Positions 1-5,764 of a DNA stretch of 6,176 nt are shown in pieces (the first letter of the stretch is position 1; each line of letters starts with the position of its first letter). The translations under genes and the position numbers were made by a program. Under the pieces are notes generated by a model, which made no database searches, was not told the origin of the DNA, and saw only the letters and a program-made list of their open reading frames with translations. The stretch is taken from contig PLSY01000219.1 in NCBI GenBank assembly GCA_003164275.1, positions 49,507 to 55,682 on the forward strand, read 5' to 3'. This stretch comes from Acidimicrobiaceae bacterium. Its GTDB lineage: Bacteria; Actinomycetota; Acidimicrobiia; Acidimicrobiales; RAAP-2.

Positions 1-26
1 GCGTCTGCCAGTTCCGCCACGCCCGC
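1..26 (-). tRNA. tRNA-Leu, 5' part only (runs off the left edge)
   Basis: Read on the minus strand from base 26 to base 1, the sequence begins GCGGGCG, a 7-nt acceptor strand, followed by T8-G9. A D-arm follows whose GCG stem is closed by CGC at the very edge of the window, with the AA and GG dinucleotides of the D-loop between. The TGGCGGAAC-TGGCAGACGC pattern is typical of bacterial leucine tRNAs such as those of E. coli, which start GCGAAGGTGGCGGAATTGG. The anticodon, variable arm and 3' half lie outside the window, so the isoacceptor cannot be named. The gene points away from the glycan operon and shares the 68-base spacer with it. The main alternative is another class II tRNA (Ser), which fits the D-arm less well. 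Confidence 0.85.
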
Positions 27-34
27 GTGGGGCC

Positions 35-40
35 AGCCTA
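35..40 (-). promoter_or_regulatory. possible -10 box of the tRNA-Leu gene
   Basis: On the minus strand these bases read TAGGCT, matching the actinobacterial TANNNT -10 consensus. Eight bases separate the box from the first tRNA base, so transcription would start at or within a base or two of the mature 5' end. No convincing -35 hexamer is visible at 17-18 bp. The same hexamer occurs in front of clpP at nearly the same distance. A single hexamer can occur by chance, so the call is tentative. Confidence 0.35.
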
Positions 41-80
41 CCGAGTGGAGAATGGCCGCGAAGACCCTGGTGCGGTCGGG

Positions 81-85
81 GGGAG
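81..85 (+). promoter_or_regulatory. ribosome binding site deciding the start at 95
   Basis: GGGAG ends 9 bases before the ATG at 95 and is the only well-placed Shine-Dalgarno-like sequence near the beginning of the first gene. Later in-frame candidates, a GTG at 134 and an ATG at 239, lack a well-spaced one: the GAGG before 239 sits only 2 bases away. This supports the ATG at 95. A promoter for the operon should lie in 27-80. The best -10-like hexamer there is GAGAAT at 48-53, which is too weak to call. Confidence 0.45.
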
Positions 86-94
86 CGGCGAGGG

Positions 95-1258
95 ATGTCC
101 GGGCCACGGGGGGGCGCTGGCTATAGTCGCCGTGTGTCGCCAGCACCAACTTCCTCCTCCCCGTTGGCTCCCGCTGCATCTGGAGCCGATGACGACGCCG
201 CTCAGAGTGCCAGCAGTGCCCAGTATCTGAGCGAGGTCATGGCCGACATCGACGCCGAGGTGCGGCGTCGGAGGGCCTCGGGAGACCTTCCCGCCGGCCT
301 GGAGAGAGAGCTCGACGAGCTGTTCTTGGAGTTCTCACCCGTTGGCCTGCACGGCAAGGCCAGGTTGAGAGAGACGCTGGCTCTTGTCGACGGGTCAGCC
401 TATGTCGACGTGGCCGTACCCACCGAATCCCAAAAGGCGGTCGGGAGCTACGTCAAGCGGCTGATTCGCAAGTCGATGGGCTGGTACATCGGCTTCATCG
501 TCCATCAGATCGTGAAGTTCGCCTGGTCGGTGTCGCGCATGTTCCACGTGGTCGTCGATCATGTGGAGGACTTAGAGGCCGCCGTCGAGACCCAACGGAC
601 CCCCGAGCTTCCGGCCAGCGCCGTGCCTCGAACTGTCCCCGGCACCGCCTGGTGGTCCGCGGAAGCGGTAGCCGCCATGAAGGGCGTGAAGGGCCGTGTG
701 CTACAAGGGGAGTGTGGGGGCGGCGAGCTCCTCGACGCACTCATCGCCAGTGGTATCGACGCCTATGGCGTCGATACCGACGACATCGCCATCGAGTCGG
801 CGGTGGAGCGCGGTCTCGACGTCCGGGCAGAATCGGTCCTCGGCCACCTCGGAGTCGTGGCCGACGAGGCACTGTCCGGTCTGATCCTCACCGGCTCGAT
901 CCAGTGGTTGCACCCGAACGAGCGGGGCCGCCTGGTCACCCTCGCTACCTCCAGGGTTGCCGTCGACGGGGTCCTCGTCGTGCACTCGGCCACACCCGAG
1001 GCCTGGTTGGCCGACTCGTCGCACGTCGTCAGCGACCTGGCACCGGGCCGGCCCCTCCATGCCGAGACCTGGGTCCATCTCATAGAGGACCATGGCTTCC
1101 GACAGGTCAACCTGACCTTCGGCGGCGAGGATCGCCGCCTGAAACCTGTGGCCGACACCAACAATGATGCGGCGACCATCAATGCCGCCATCGATGCGCT
1201 CAATGCGTTACTCCTTGGTCCGAGCGAGTACCTACTCGTCGCCGTCCGGGAGCGGTGA
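95..1258 (+). CDS. SAM methyltransferase-like protein 1 of a glycan operon
   Basis: The 387-residue product has a class I SAM-methyltransferase-like C-terminal half. Residues about 15-42 are Ala/Ser/Pro/Asp rich and probably disordered. Residues 49-80 are a charged helix with a run of arginines (57-60) of the kind seen in actinobacterial polysaccharide-locus methyltransferases. Residues about 119-165 are a basic then strongly hydrophobic or amphipathic helix running into a coiled-coil-like stretch. The Rossmann-like domain starts near 200: motif I is VLQGECGGG (202-210) and the acidic residue after strand 2 is in GVD (225-227). The family C-terminal signature RPLHAETW is at 319-326, and the LN-x4-GP-x-EYLLVA ending is also typical. 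Motif I is degenerate, with Q for D and E for the first G, and the usual EHL after strand 4 reads QWL (270-272), so catalysis is uncertain. It could O-methylate a sugar, or be a non-catalytic partner of the glycosyltransferase. It overlaps the next gene by 4 bases (GTGA). Confidence 0.8.
   Translation: MSGPRGGAGYSRRVSPAPTSSSPLAPAASGADDDAAQSASSAQYLSEVMADIDAEVRRRRASGDLPAGLERELDELFLEFSPVGLHGKARLRETLALVDGSAYVDVAVPTESQKAVGSYVKRLIRKSMGWYIGFIVHQIVKFAWSVSRMFHVVVDHVEDLEAAVETQRTPELPASAVPRTVPGTAWWSAEAVAAMKGVKGRVLQGECGGGELLDALIASGIDAYGVDTDDIAIESAVERGLDVRAESVLGHLGVVADEALSGLILTGSIQWLHPNERGRLVTLATSRVAVDGVLVVHSATPEAWLADSSHVVSDLAPGRPLHAETWVHLIEDHGFRQVNLTFGGEDRRLKPVADTNNDAATINAAIDALNALLLGPSEYLLVAVRER
752..778. 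repeat. perfect 12-bp inverted repeat with 3-base loop inside a coding region
   Basis: The left arm GGTATCGACGCC (752-763) and right arm GGCGTCGATACC (767-778) are exact reverse complements around the loop TAT (764-766). The flanking pair 751/779 would add a U-G wobble in RNA. The repeat falls on codon boundaries of methyltransferase-like gene 1 and encodes residues 220-228 (GIDAYGVDT), around strand 2 of the SAM-binding fold. In the mRNA it would form a very stable hairpin. The arms and spacing are read directly from the sequence; any function is unknown. Confidence 0.95.
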
Positions 1259-2349
1259 CCTCCGTTCACCAGTTTGTCCCGGCGCTCTTGCCCCGGGATG
1301 CCACAGGCGACCACACCCTGGCCCTGCAGGACGCCTTGCGCGGCGTCGGCTGGGAGTCCGACATCTATGTCGAAGCGGCCCATGACGACCTGTGGCACCG
1401 TGCCTCGTACTTTGAGCGTTATCCGGAGCGGGCCCGCCCAGGCGACATCCTCCTCTACCAACTGAGCACGGCATCACCTGTAGCCGAGTTCTTGCTGGAG
1501 CGGCCGGAGACGTTGGTGCTCGATTATCACAACATCACCCCCTCGTCGTTCTATGACGGATGGGAGGACCACACGAGCGAGAAGGTGGCGCTGGCCCGCG
1601 TCCAGGCCTCCCTGCTCGCTCCGGGGGCCACGCTGGGCATCGCCGACTCCGCCTTCAACGCCGACGAGCTCCGGCGCATGGGATGCCGGGCCACGGCCGT
1701 GGCTCCCATCCTCGTCGACATCGACGACCATGAGCCCAGGACCGATCCGGCCACCCTGTCCAGATTGACGGGTGCCCACGGCCGGGCGACGGTTCTGTTG
1801 TTCGTGGGCCGGCTCTCGCCCAACAAGGCCCAGCACGACCTGGTCGAGGCATTGTGGCTGTATCGCCGGTGGTACGACCCGGGCGCCCTCCTCCACCTGG
1901 TCGGGCCAGGGGTGACCGCTTCCTATGTGCAGGCCGTCATGGACCTGGCCGCCGAGCTCGGCCTCTCCGCAGCCGTCAGCCACGACCAAGACCTCACAGA
2001 CGCGGAGCTGGCTGCCTTCTACGAGGATGCCGACGTCTTCGTGTGCCTTTCCGACCACGAGGGATTCTGCATCCCGCTGCTCGAGTCGATGCGATCAGGA
2101 CTTCCCATCGTGGCCTACTCGGCCGGCGCCGTCCCTGAGACTCTGGGCCAGGCCGGTCTGCTCCTCGACACCAAGCGGCCGAGCGAAGTAGCGGCCGCCA
2201 TCGCCCGCATCCGGGGGGACCCGGAGTTGGCCGGCCATCTCGTGGCAGCCGGGCACCACCGGCTCGGCGAGTTCGCCCAGGACCGGACGAAGGCCCGGTT
2301 CATCGAGGTGCTCGGCGCGGTGGCCGAGGGTCAGGCCCTCGTCCCATGA
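1255..2349 (+). CDS. GT4-type glycosyltransferase A
   Basis: The 364-residue product is a cytoplasmic, retaining-type GT-B glycosyltransferase of CAZy family GT4, moving a sugar from a nucleotide donor to an acceptor that cannot be predicted. The N-terminal acceptor-side domain (about 1-175) has VHQFVP (4-9), the DHTLAL helix (19-24) and DYHNITP (90-96), whose His92 is also present in glycosyltransferase C. The donor-side domain begins at VGRLSPNKAQHD (184-195). The E-x7-E motif typical of GT4 is E269...E277 within DHEGFCIPLLE. There is no signal peptide or membrane segment. The start is a GTG overlapping the previous stop (GTGA, 1255-1258). GGGAG at 1248-1252 is only 2 bases upstream, so translation is probably coupled to the first gene. 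Ungapped alignment with glycosyltransferase C, including VHQFVP against VHLFVP at residue 4, supports this start. It is closely related to glycosyltransferase C at 4608-5702. Confidence 0.9.
   Translation: MTSVHQFVPALLPRDATGDHTLALQDALRGVGWESDIYVEAAHDDLWHRASYFERYPERARPGDILLYQLSTASPVAEFLLERPETLVLDYHNITPSSFYDGWEDHTSEKVALARVQASLLAPGATLGIADSAFNADELRRMGCRATAVAPILVDIDDHEPRTDPATLSRLTGAHGRATVLLFVGRLSPNKAQHDLVEALWLYRRWYDPGALLHLVGPGVTASYVQAVMDLAAELGLSAAVSHDQDLTDAELAAFYEDADVFVCLSDHEGFCIPLLESMRSGLPIVAYSAGAVPETLGQAGLLLDTKRPSEVAAAIARIRGDPELAGHLVAAGHHRLGEFAQDRTKARFIEVLGAVAEGQALVP
2325..2341 (+). other. 6-bp hairpin just before glycosyltransferase B start
   Basis: CGAGGG (2325-2330) and CCCTCG (2336-2341) are exact reverse complements around a 5-base loop. 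The hairpin lies in the last codons of glycosyltransferase A and ends 4 bases before the ATG at 2346. The left arm holds the only GAGGG in the area, but that is 15 bases from the ATG, too far for a normal ribosome binding site. The structure could make initiation of gene B depend on ribosomes coming from gene A. The pairing is seen; the role is inferred, and GC-rich DNA produces such stems by chance. Confidence 0.4.
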
Positions 2350-3593
2350 AGCTCGCGTTCGTCACCCCCCGCTACGGCACCGAGGTCATCGGCGGAGCTG
2401 AGACGGCTGCCCGCATGCTGGCCGAGCGACTGTGCCAGAGGTCCGGATGGACTGTCGAGGTGCTGACCAGCTGCGCCCTCGACCACCTCACGTGGGAGAA
2501 CACCGAGCCGGCCGGCACCACGACGATCAACGGGGTGACGGTGCACCGTTTCCCGACGGCCAGTCAACGCATGATGGAGTACTTCGAGCTGGACGCCAAG
2601 CTGCGGGTCTCGCCCGGTTCGGCCTCTCTGGCCGAATCGAGGGAGTGGGTGGCGCTCAACGGACCGATGTGCCCGGGGCTGATCGATGCCGTGGCCACCA
2701 CCGATGCCGACGTGGTGGCGTGTTACCCGTACCTGTTCGCCACCACCGTCGACGCCATCGCCGTGTCGAAGGTCCCCACCGTTCTCCATGCCGCCGCCCA
2801 TGACGAGCCCGCCCTCTACCTCTCGGCCTTCCGTCGCAGCTTCCGGAACATCGACGGGTTCGTCTACCACACCCATGCCGAGCGCGATCTCATGGAGTAC
2901 GCCTTCGCCAACGGGGCCAAGCCCCAGATCGTGCTCGGCCTCGGAGTGAACGACCCTGCCGGTGACGGGCGCCGCGGCGGGGACATCCTCGGCCTCGGGG
3001 AGCGGCCCTATCTCTGCTACCTCGGACGGGTGGACGAGCACAAGGGCTGCGGAATGCTGGCCGAGTACTTCGAGCAGTACAAGCAGCGCAATCCGTCGGA
3101 CCTGGCCTTGGCTTTCGTCGGCCCCATCTCCGACAAGTCTCCCGACCATCCTGACATCGTGGCCACCGGCACCGTGTCCGAGGCGGACAAGTGGGACGTC
3201 CTGGCCGGAGCCCAGGTCATGGTCACCCCCTCTGCCTACGAATCGTTCTCACTGGTGCTGTTGGAGGCCTGGACACTCGGTGTGCCCGTGCTCGTCAATG
3301 CCTCGTGCGCGGCGACGATGGAGCACTGCCGCCGGTCCGGCGGGGGATTGTGGTTCGACTCGTATCGATCCTTCGAGGCCACCGTCGATCGACTGGTCGG
3401 CGACGCCTCATTGCGGTCGACCCTGGGCGCGGCCGGCCGCCGGTACACCGCCCGTTACTACCGCTGGCCGTCGATCATCGACCGCTACGCGGCGTTCCTC
3501 CAAGCCGTGATCGATCGTGGTCCAGCAAAGACCATCGGGACTGAACGCCTTCGGCTGCCCGGGGTTGGCACCGCGTACGTGAGGAAGGGATGA
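2346..3593 (+). CDS. GT4-type glycosyltransferase B
   Basis: The 415-residue product is a GT-B fold glycosyltransferase of family GT4, distinct in sequence from the A/C pair. It opens MKLAFVTPRYG, then the glycine-rich loop VIGGAETAARMLAERL (14-29), then LTSCALDHLTW (40-50), all features of a common actinobacterial and proteobacterial GT4 subgroup. AAAHDEPALYL (149-159) and YHTHAERDL (174-182) close the N-terminal domain. The donor domain begins at YLGRVDEHKG (225-234). The E-x7-E motif is E299...E307 within YESFSLVLLE. No signal peptide or membrane span is seen. The ATG overlaps the preceding TGA (ATGA, 2346-2349), and the next gene begins 7 bases after its stop. It sits between the two methyltransferase-like plus glycosyltransferase pairs, so it probably adds a different sugar to the same glycan. 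Donor, acceptor and linkage cannot be read from the sequence. Confidence 0.9.
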   Translation: MKLAFVTPRYGTEVIGGAETAARMLAERLCQRSGWTVEVLTSCALDHLTWENTEPAGTTTINGVTVHRFPTASQRMMEYFELDAKLRVSPGSASLAESREWVALNGPMCPGLIDAVATTDADVVACYPYLFATTVDAIAVSKVPTVLHAAAHDEPALYLSAFRRSFRNIDGFVYHTHAERDLMEYAFANGAKPQIVLGLGVNDPAGDGRRGGDILGLGERPYLCYLGRVDEHKGCGMLAEYFEQYKQRNPSDLALAFVGPISDKSPDHPDIVATGTVSEADKWDVLAGAQVMVTPSAYESFSLVLLEAWTLGVPVLVNASCAATMEHCRRSGGGLWFDSYRSFEATVDRLVGDASLRSTLGAAGRRYTARYYRWPSIIDRYAAFLQAVIDRGPAKTIGTERLRLPGVGTAYVRKG

Positions 3594-3595
3594 GG
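3592..3595 (+). promoter_or_regulatory. ribosome binding site for methyltransferase-like gene 2
   Basis: GAGG overlaps the TGA stop of glycosyltransferase B and ends 5 bases before the ATG at 3601. A longer purine run, GAGGAAGG (3581-3588), lies 12 bases upstream of the ATG. This is the only junction in the operon with its own clear Shine-Dalgarno sequence and no reading-frame overlap, so the second pair can be translated independently. It favours ATG 3601 over the in-frame ATG at 3667, which has none. Confidence 0.55.
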
Positions 3596-3600
3596 ACCCG

Positions 3601-4611
3601 ATGAGTGAATCCGAGTCAGCCAGCGAGGCGCTCAGTGCGCCGGACGCGCCGCCGACCGCGCCGCCCATGGCAACGGCCGACGCCGAGCTGTTGGCCGCTT
3701 TCGACCGCATGAGTCCTCAAGGCGGCCTGGCCTGGGGCTTTGACGATGCCATGCGCCGGATCATTCATCCCGATGCCGTATCGACGACGGGCGCCGACCC
3801 TTGGCCAGGCCTTCCAGACGACCTGTGGATGAGGGGCCGCTCGGCGCGCATCGGCCAGCGTTTCGTCGGCGACGTGGCCGGCGTGCTCGCCGACCTCTTG
3901 GCCACCGACGCTCGGACGGTGGCCAGCGCGGCCGTGGCCGGCGCCAATACGGCCACGTGGGACGCTCTGCGCTATCTGGCCGCCCGCGTCGAGTTGTTGG
4001 AGGCGCGTGTCGACCCAGCTGGCGTCGAAGTGGCCGAGCTGGCCCTAGACCCGCCGGACATCTCCGAGTGGCTGGACGCGGCGCCCTCATGGCTCCCGAC
4101 CTCTGGGACCCGAGGGTCCGTCCTCGTCGGCGAATCAGGAGACGGTGTCTTGATGCGAGCACTGACCCAGGCCGGATGGAAGGCCCGAGGGGTCGAGCCG
4201 AGGGGCGGTCTGGCCTGGCGTTCACTCGAGGCCCTCGGCGAGGCGGCGGACGACGGGGCTCCGGCGGTCATCTTCGGGGAGGTCATCGGCCACCTCCGGG
4301 GCGTGGACGCCGAGAGCTGCAGTGGACTCGTGCTCACCGGCTGTGTCGACCGGGCGGACGTGGCCGGCAACGTTGCCCTTCTCACCGAGTCGCTCCGGGT
4401 TCTCCAGCCCCATGGGACGCTGATCATCCTCACAACCGACCAGGAATTCTGGGACGGGTCACGCACGCCACCGCAGCGAGACCTCTCGCCCGGGCGCCCC
4501 CTCCACCCAGAGACGTGGTTGCTGCTTCTCGGGCGGGCCGGCATGACCGCCGAGTGGCACCGGCCCCGCACGGGGGTGGTCCACGCCATCGTGGCCAGGG
4601 TGGCGACATGA
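3601..4611 (+). CDS. SAM methyltransferase-like protein 2, possibly inactive
   Basis: The 336-residue product is a distant paralogue of the protein at 95-1258. Residues 1-25 are a Ser/Glu/Ala/Pro-rich tail. Residues about 113-140 (from ATWDALRYLAARVELLEARV) look like the coiled-coil helix that precedes the methyltransferase domain in this group. The domain begins at VLVGESGDG (174-182), followed by GVEP (197-200). SGLVLTG (241-247) corresponds to SGLILTG (261-267) in protein 1, and RPLHPETW (299-306) to RPLHAETW (319-326). The spacing from SGL to RPLH is 58 residues in both, whereas protein 2 has 8 extra residues between motif I and SGL. Motif I again has E for the first G, the residue normally D is V, and the EHL segment is lost (VDR at 249-251). 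It also lacks the C-terminal LN...GP..Y segment of protein 1. It may be a pseudoenzyme or partner subunit rather than an active methyltransferase. It overlaps the next gene by 4 bases (ATGA). Confidence 0.75.
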   Translation: MSESESASEALSAPDAPPTAPPMATADAELLAAFDRMSPQGGLAWGFDDAMRRIIHPDAVSTTGADPWPGLPDDLWMRGRSARIGQRFVGDVAGVLADLLATDARTVASAAVAGANTATWDALRYLAARVELLEARVDPAGVEVAELALDPPDISEWLDAAPSWLPTSGTRGSVLVGESGDGVLMRALTQAGWKARGVEPRGGLAWRSLEALGEAADDGAPAVIFGEVIGHLRGVDAESCSGLVLTGCVDRADVAGNVALLTESLRVLQPHGTLIILTTDQEFWDGSRTPPQRDLSPGRPLHPETWLLLLGRAGMTAEWHRPRTGVVHAIVARVAT

Positions 4612-5702
4612 GCGGGGTCCACCTGTTCGTGCCCATGCTCCACCGTCGTGATGCGGTGGGCGAACACACGTTGGCGCTCCGTGACCGACTGAGGGCCCGA
4701 GGGGTGGCAAGTCGTATCTACACCGAGCTGCCCGATCCGGCCACCGCCACCGAGACAAGTCACTACCTCGACTACGAGTCCGAGGCCGAGCCCGACGATG
4801 TCGTCGTCTACCAGTTCGCCACCGAGTCGGCCATGGCCGGATGGTTGGCTGCCCGTCCCGAGCCGTTGGTCATCAACTTCCACAGCATCACGCCCCCTCA
4901 ATATTTCGCCCCGTGGAACAACGCCATCGCCCGACTGCAGGTCGAAGCCGGGCAGCAACTTGCGGCTCTCGCCCCACGAGCGTCACTCGGGATCGCCACC
5001 TCGGCGTTCACCGCCGAGGAGCTCCGCCGTGCCGGTTGCCCGACAACGGTGGTCGTCCCGGTGGCCGGAGTCCCCGTACCGGCGGAGCCACCCAACCTGG
5101 ACATGCTCGAGGGCCTGAACAAGAGGTACTCGGGGAGCGGACACCGCTGGCTGTCAGTCGGACGGTGGGCCCCCAACAAAGCTCACCACGAGACGATCGC
5201 CGCCCTCTTCGTGGCCAGGATGACGAGCGACCCAGGTGCCCATTTGACCCTCATCGGCTCGCCCACGGAGCCGGCGTACGCCGGTGCCCTGCGCCGCTAT
5301 GCCGGTGCGCTGGGGCTATCCGACGCGGTCGACTTCGTCTCAGGGGTGAGCAATGAGGAGTTGACCGCCCACTACCGGGCGGCGGACGTGCTCGTGATGC
5401 TCTCGGACCATGAAGGCTTCGGGGTCCCGTTGGTCGAAGCCATGAGCCAGGATCTGCCTATCGTGGCCTTCGATGCGGGTGCGGTCGCCGAGGTGCTCGG
5501 CGGCAGTGGTGTCCTGCTGGAGGTGAAAGACCCGCGTCGGGTCGCGCTGGCGGTGCATGAATTGTTGGGAGATCCGGGCGAGCAGGCCCGGCTCATCGAG
5601 CGGGGGCGGGTGAGGTTTCGAGAGCTTGGCGCCGAGGACGCAGAAAACCTCCTGGTCGAAGCCGTGTTGGGCGTCCCCCGGCCGGGAGTCACTCCCTCTT
5701 GA
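4608..5702 (+). CDS. GT4-type glycosyltransferase C, paralogue of A
   Basis: The 364-residue product is a GT-B, family GT4 glycosyltransferase of the same length as glycosyltransferase A, with every landmark at the same residue number: VHLFVP (4-9), EHTLAL (19-24), NFHSITP (90-96), SAF (132-134), VGRWAPNKAHHE (184-195), and E-x7-E at E269...E277 in DHEGFGVPLVE. Residues 251-300 are about 62% identical to A by hand count. There is no signal peptide or membrane span, so it should act in the cytoplasm or on the inner membrane face. The ATG lies in the ATGA overlap with methyltransferase-like gene 2. AGGG at 4597-4600, 7 bases upstream, is a moderate ribosome binding site. The reading frame stays open upstream to 3801, but that part overlaps gene 2 and is arginine/proline-rich shadow translation; homology with A begins exactly at 4608. 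It is the last gene of the operon. Divergence from A suggests a different donor or acceptor. Confidence 0.9.
   Translation: MSGVHLFVPMLHRRDAVGEHTLALRDRLRARGVASRIYTELPDPATATETSHYLDYESEAEPDDVVVYQFATESAMAGWLAARPEPLVINFHSITPPQYFAPWNNAIARLQVEAGQQLAALAPRASLGIATSAFTAEELRRAGCPTTVVVPVAGVPVPAEPPNLDMLEGLNKRYSGSGHRWLSVGRWAPNKAHHETIAALFVARMTSDPGAHLTLIGSPTEPAYAGALRRYAGALGLSDAVDFVSGVSNEELTAHYRAADVLVMLSDHEGFGVPLVEAMSQDLPIVAFDAGAVAEVLGGSGVLLEVKDPRRVALAVHELLGDPGEQARLIERGRVRFRELGAEDAENLLVEAVLGVPRPGVTPS
5684..5700 (+). terminator. possible weak terminator at the operon end
   Basis: GGGAG (5684-5688) and CTCCC (5692-5696) pair around a TCA loop, followed by TCTT (5697-5700), at the stop codon of glycosyltransferase C. 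The stem is only 5 bp and the T run is short. It also competes with the palindrome CCCGGCCGGG just upstream (5677-5686). Position at the operon end is the best argument for it. The rest of the 62-base gap before clpP has only imperfect GC-rich hairpins without a T tract. Confidence 0.3.
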
Positions 5703-5751
5703 ACCCAGTGTTCGCCTCCCCACCCTGCGCCCGCGGCGAGGTGTGAGCCAC

Positions 5752-5757
5752 TAGGCT
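5752..5757 (+). promoter_or_regulatory. -10 box for leaderless clpP transcription
   Basis: TAGGCT matches the actinobacterial -10 consensus TANNNT. Seven bases separate it from the A of the clpP ATG at 5765, which is the spacing expected if transcription starts at the start codon itself. No Shine-Dalgarno sequence lies in the preceding bases (5758-5764 read TTGGCCC), which fits a leaderless mRNA. No clear -35 box is visible. This arrangement is common in actinobacteria; here it is inferred from spacing alone. Confidence 0.55.
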
Positions 5758-5764
5758 TTGGCCC

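Noticed and set aside
1..94. Glycan operon as a genomic island inserted at the tRNA-Leu gene
   Set aside because: Islands usually integrate at the 3' end of a tRNA gene, but the operon faces the 5' end. I saw no integrase, no repeat of the tRNA end on the far side and no composition shift.
27..230. Small open frame of 67 codons in the spacer and the start of gene 1
   Set aside because: It has no ribosome binding site, starts one base from the tRNA end and overlaps the first gene; its protein resembles nothing I know.
763..1461. Minus-strand open frame of 232 codons across the junction of the first two genes
   Set aside because: Antisense shadow with Arg/Ser/Thr/Pro-rich translation and no ribosome binding site or motif noticed.
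2331..3149. Minus-strand open frame of 272 codons opposite glycosyltransferase B
   Set aside because: It is antisense to a gene with clear GT4 motifs, is low-complexity in Gly, Val, Glu and His, and has no domain I can recognise.
4581..4594. CCACG/CGTGG stem before glycosyltransferase C
   Set aside because: Only 5 bp, inside ordinary coding sequence, upstream of an accessible ribosome binding site; expected by chance at this base composition.
3801..4607. In-frame 5' extension of glycosyltransferase C
   Set aside because: The extension is Arg/Gly/Pro-rich shadow translation of methyltransferase-like gene 2. Homology to glycosyltransferase A starts exactly at the ATG at 4608.
3972..4958. Long minus-strand open frame of 328 codons spanning methyltransferase-like gene 2 and glycosyltransferase C
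   Set aside because: It lies antisense across a well-supported gene junction, its translation is rich in Ser, Arg, Pro and Thr without any recognisable motif, and GC-rich third positions commonly leave antisense frames open.
5712..5743. GC-rich hairpins between the operon and clpP as a terminator
   Set aside because: The stems are two 4-bp segments split by an uneven internal loop, no T run follows, and they sit where the clpP promoter should be.
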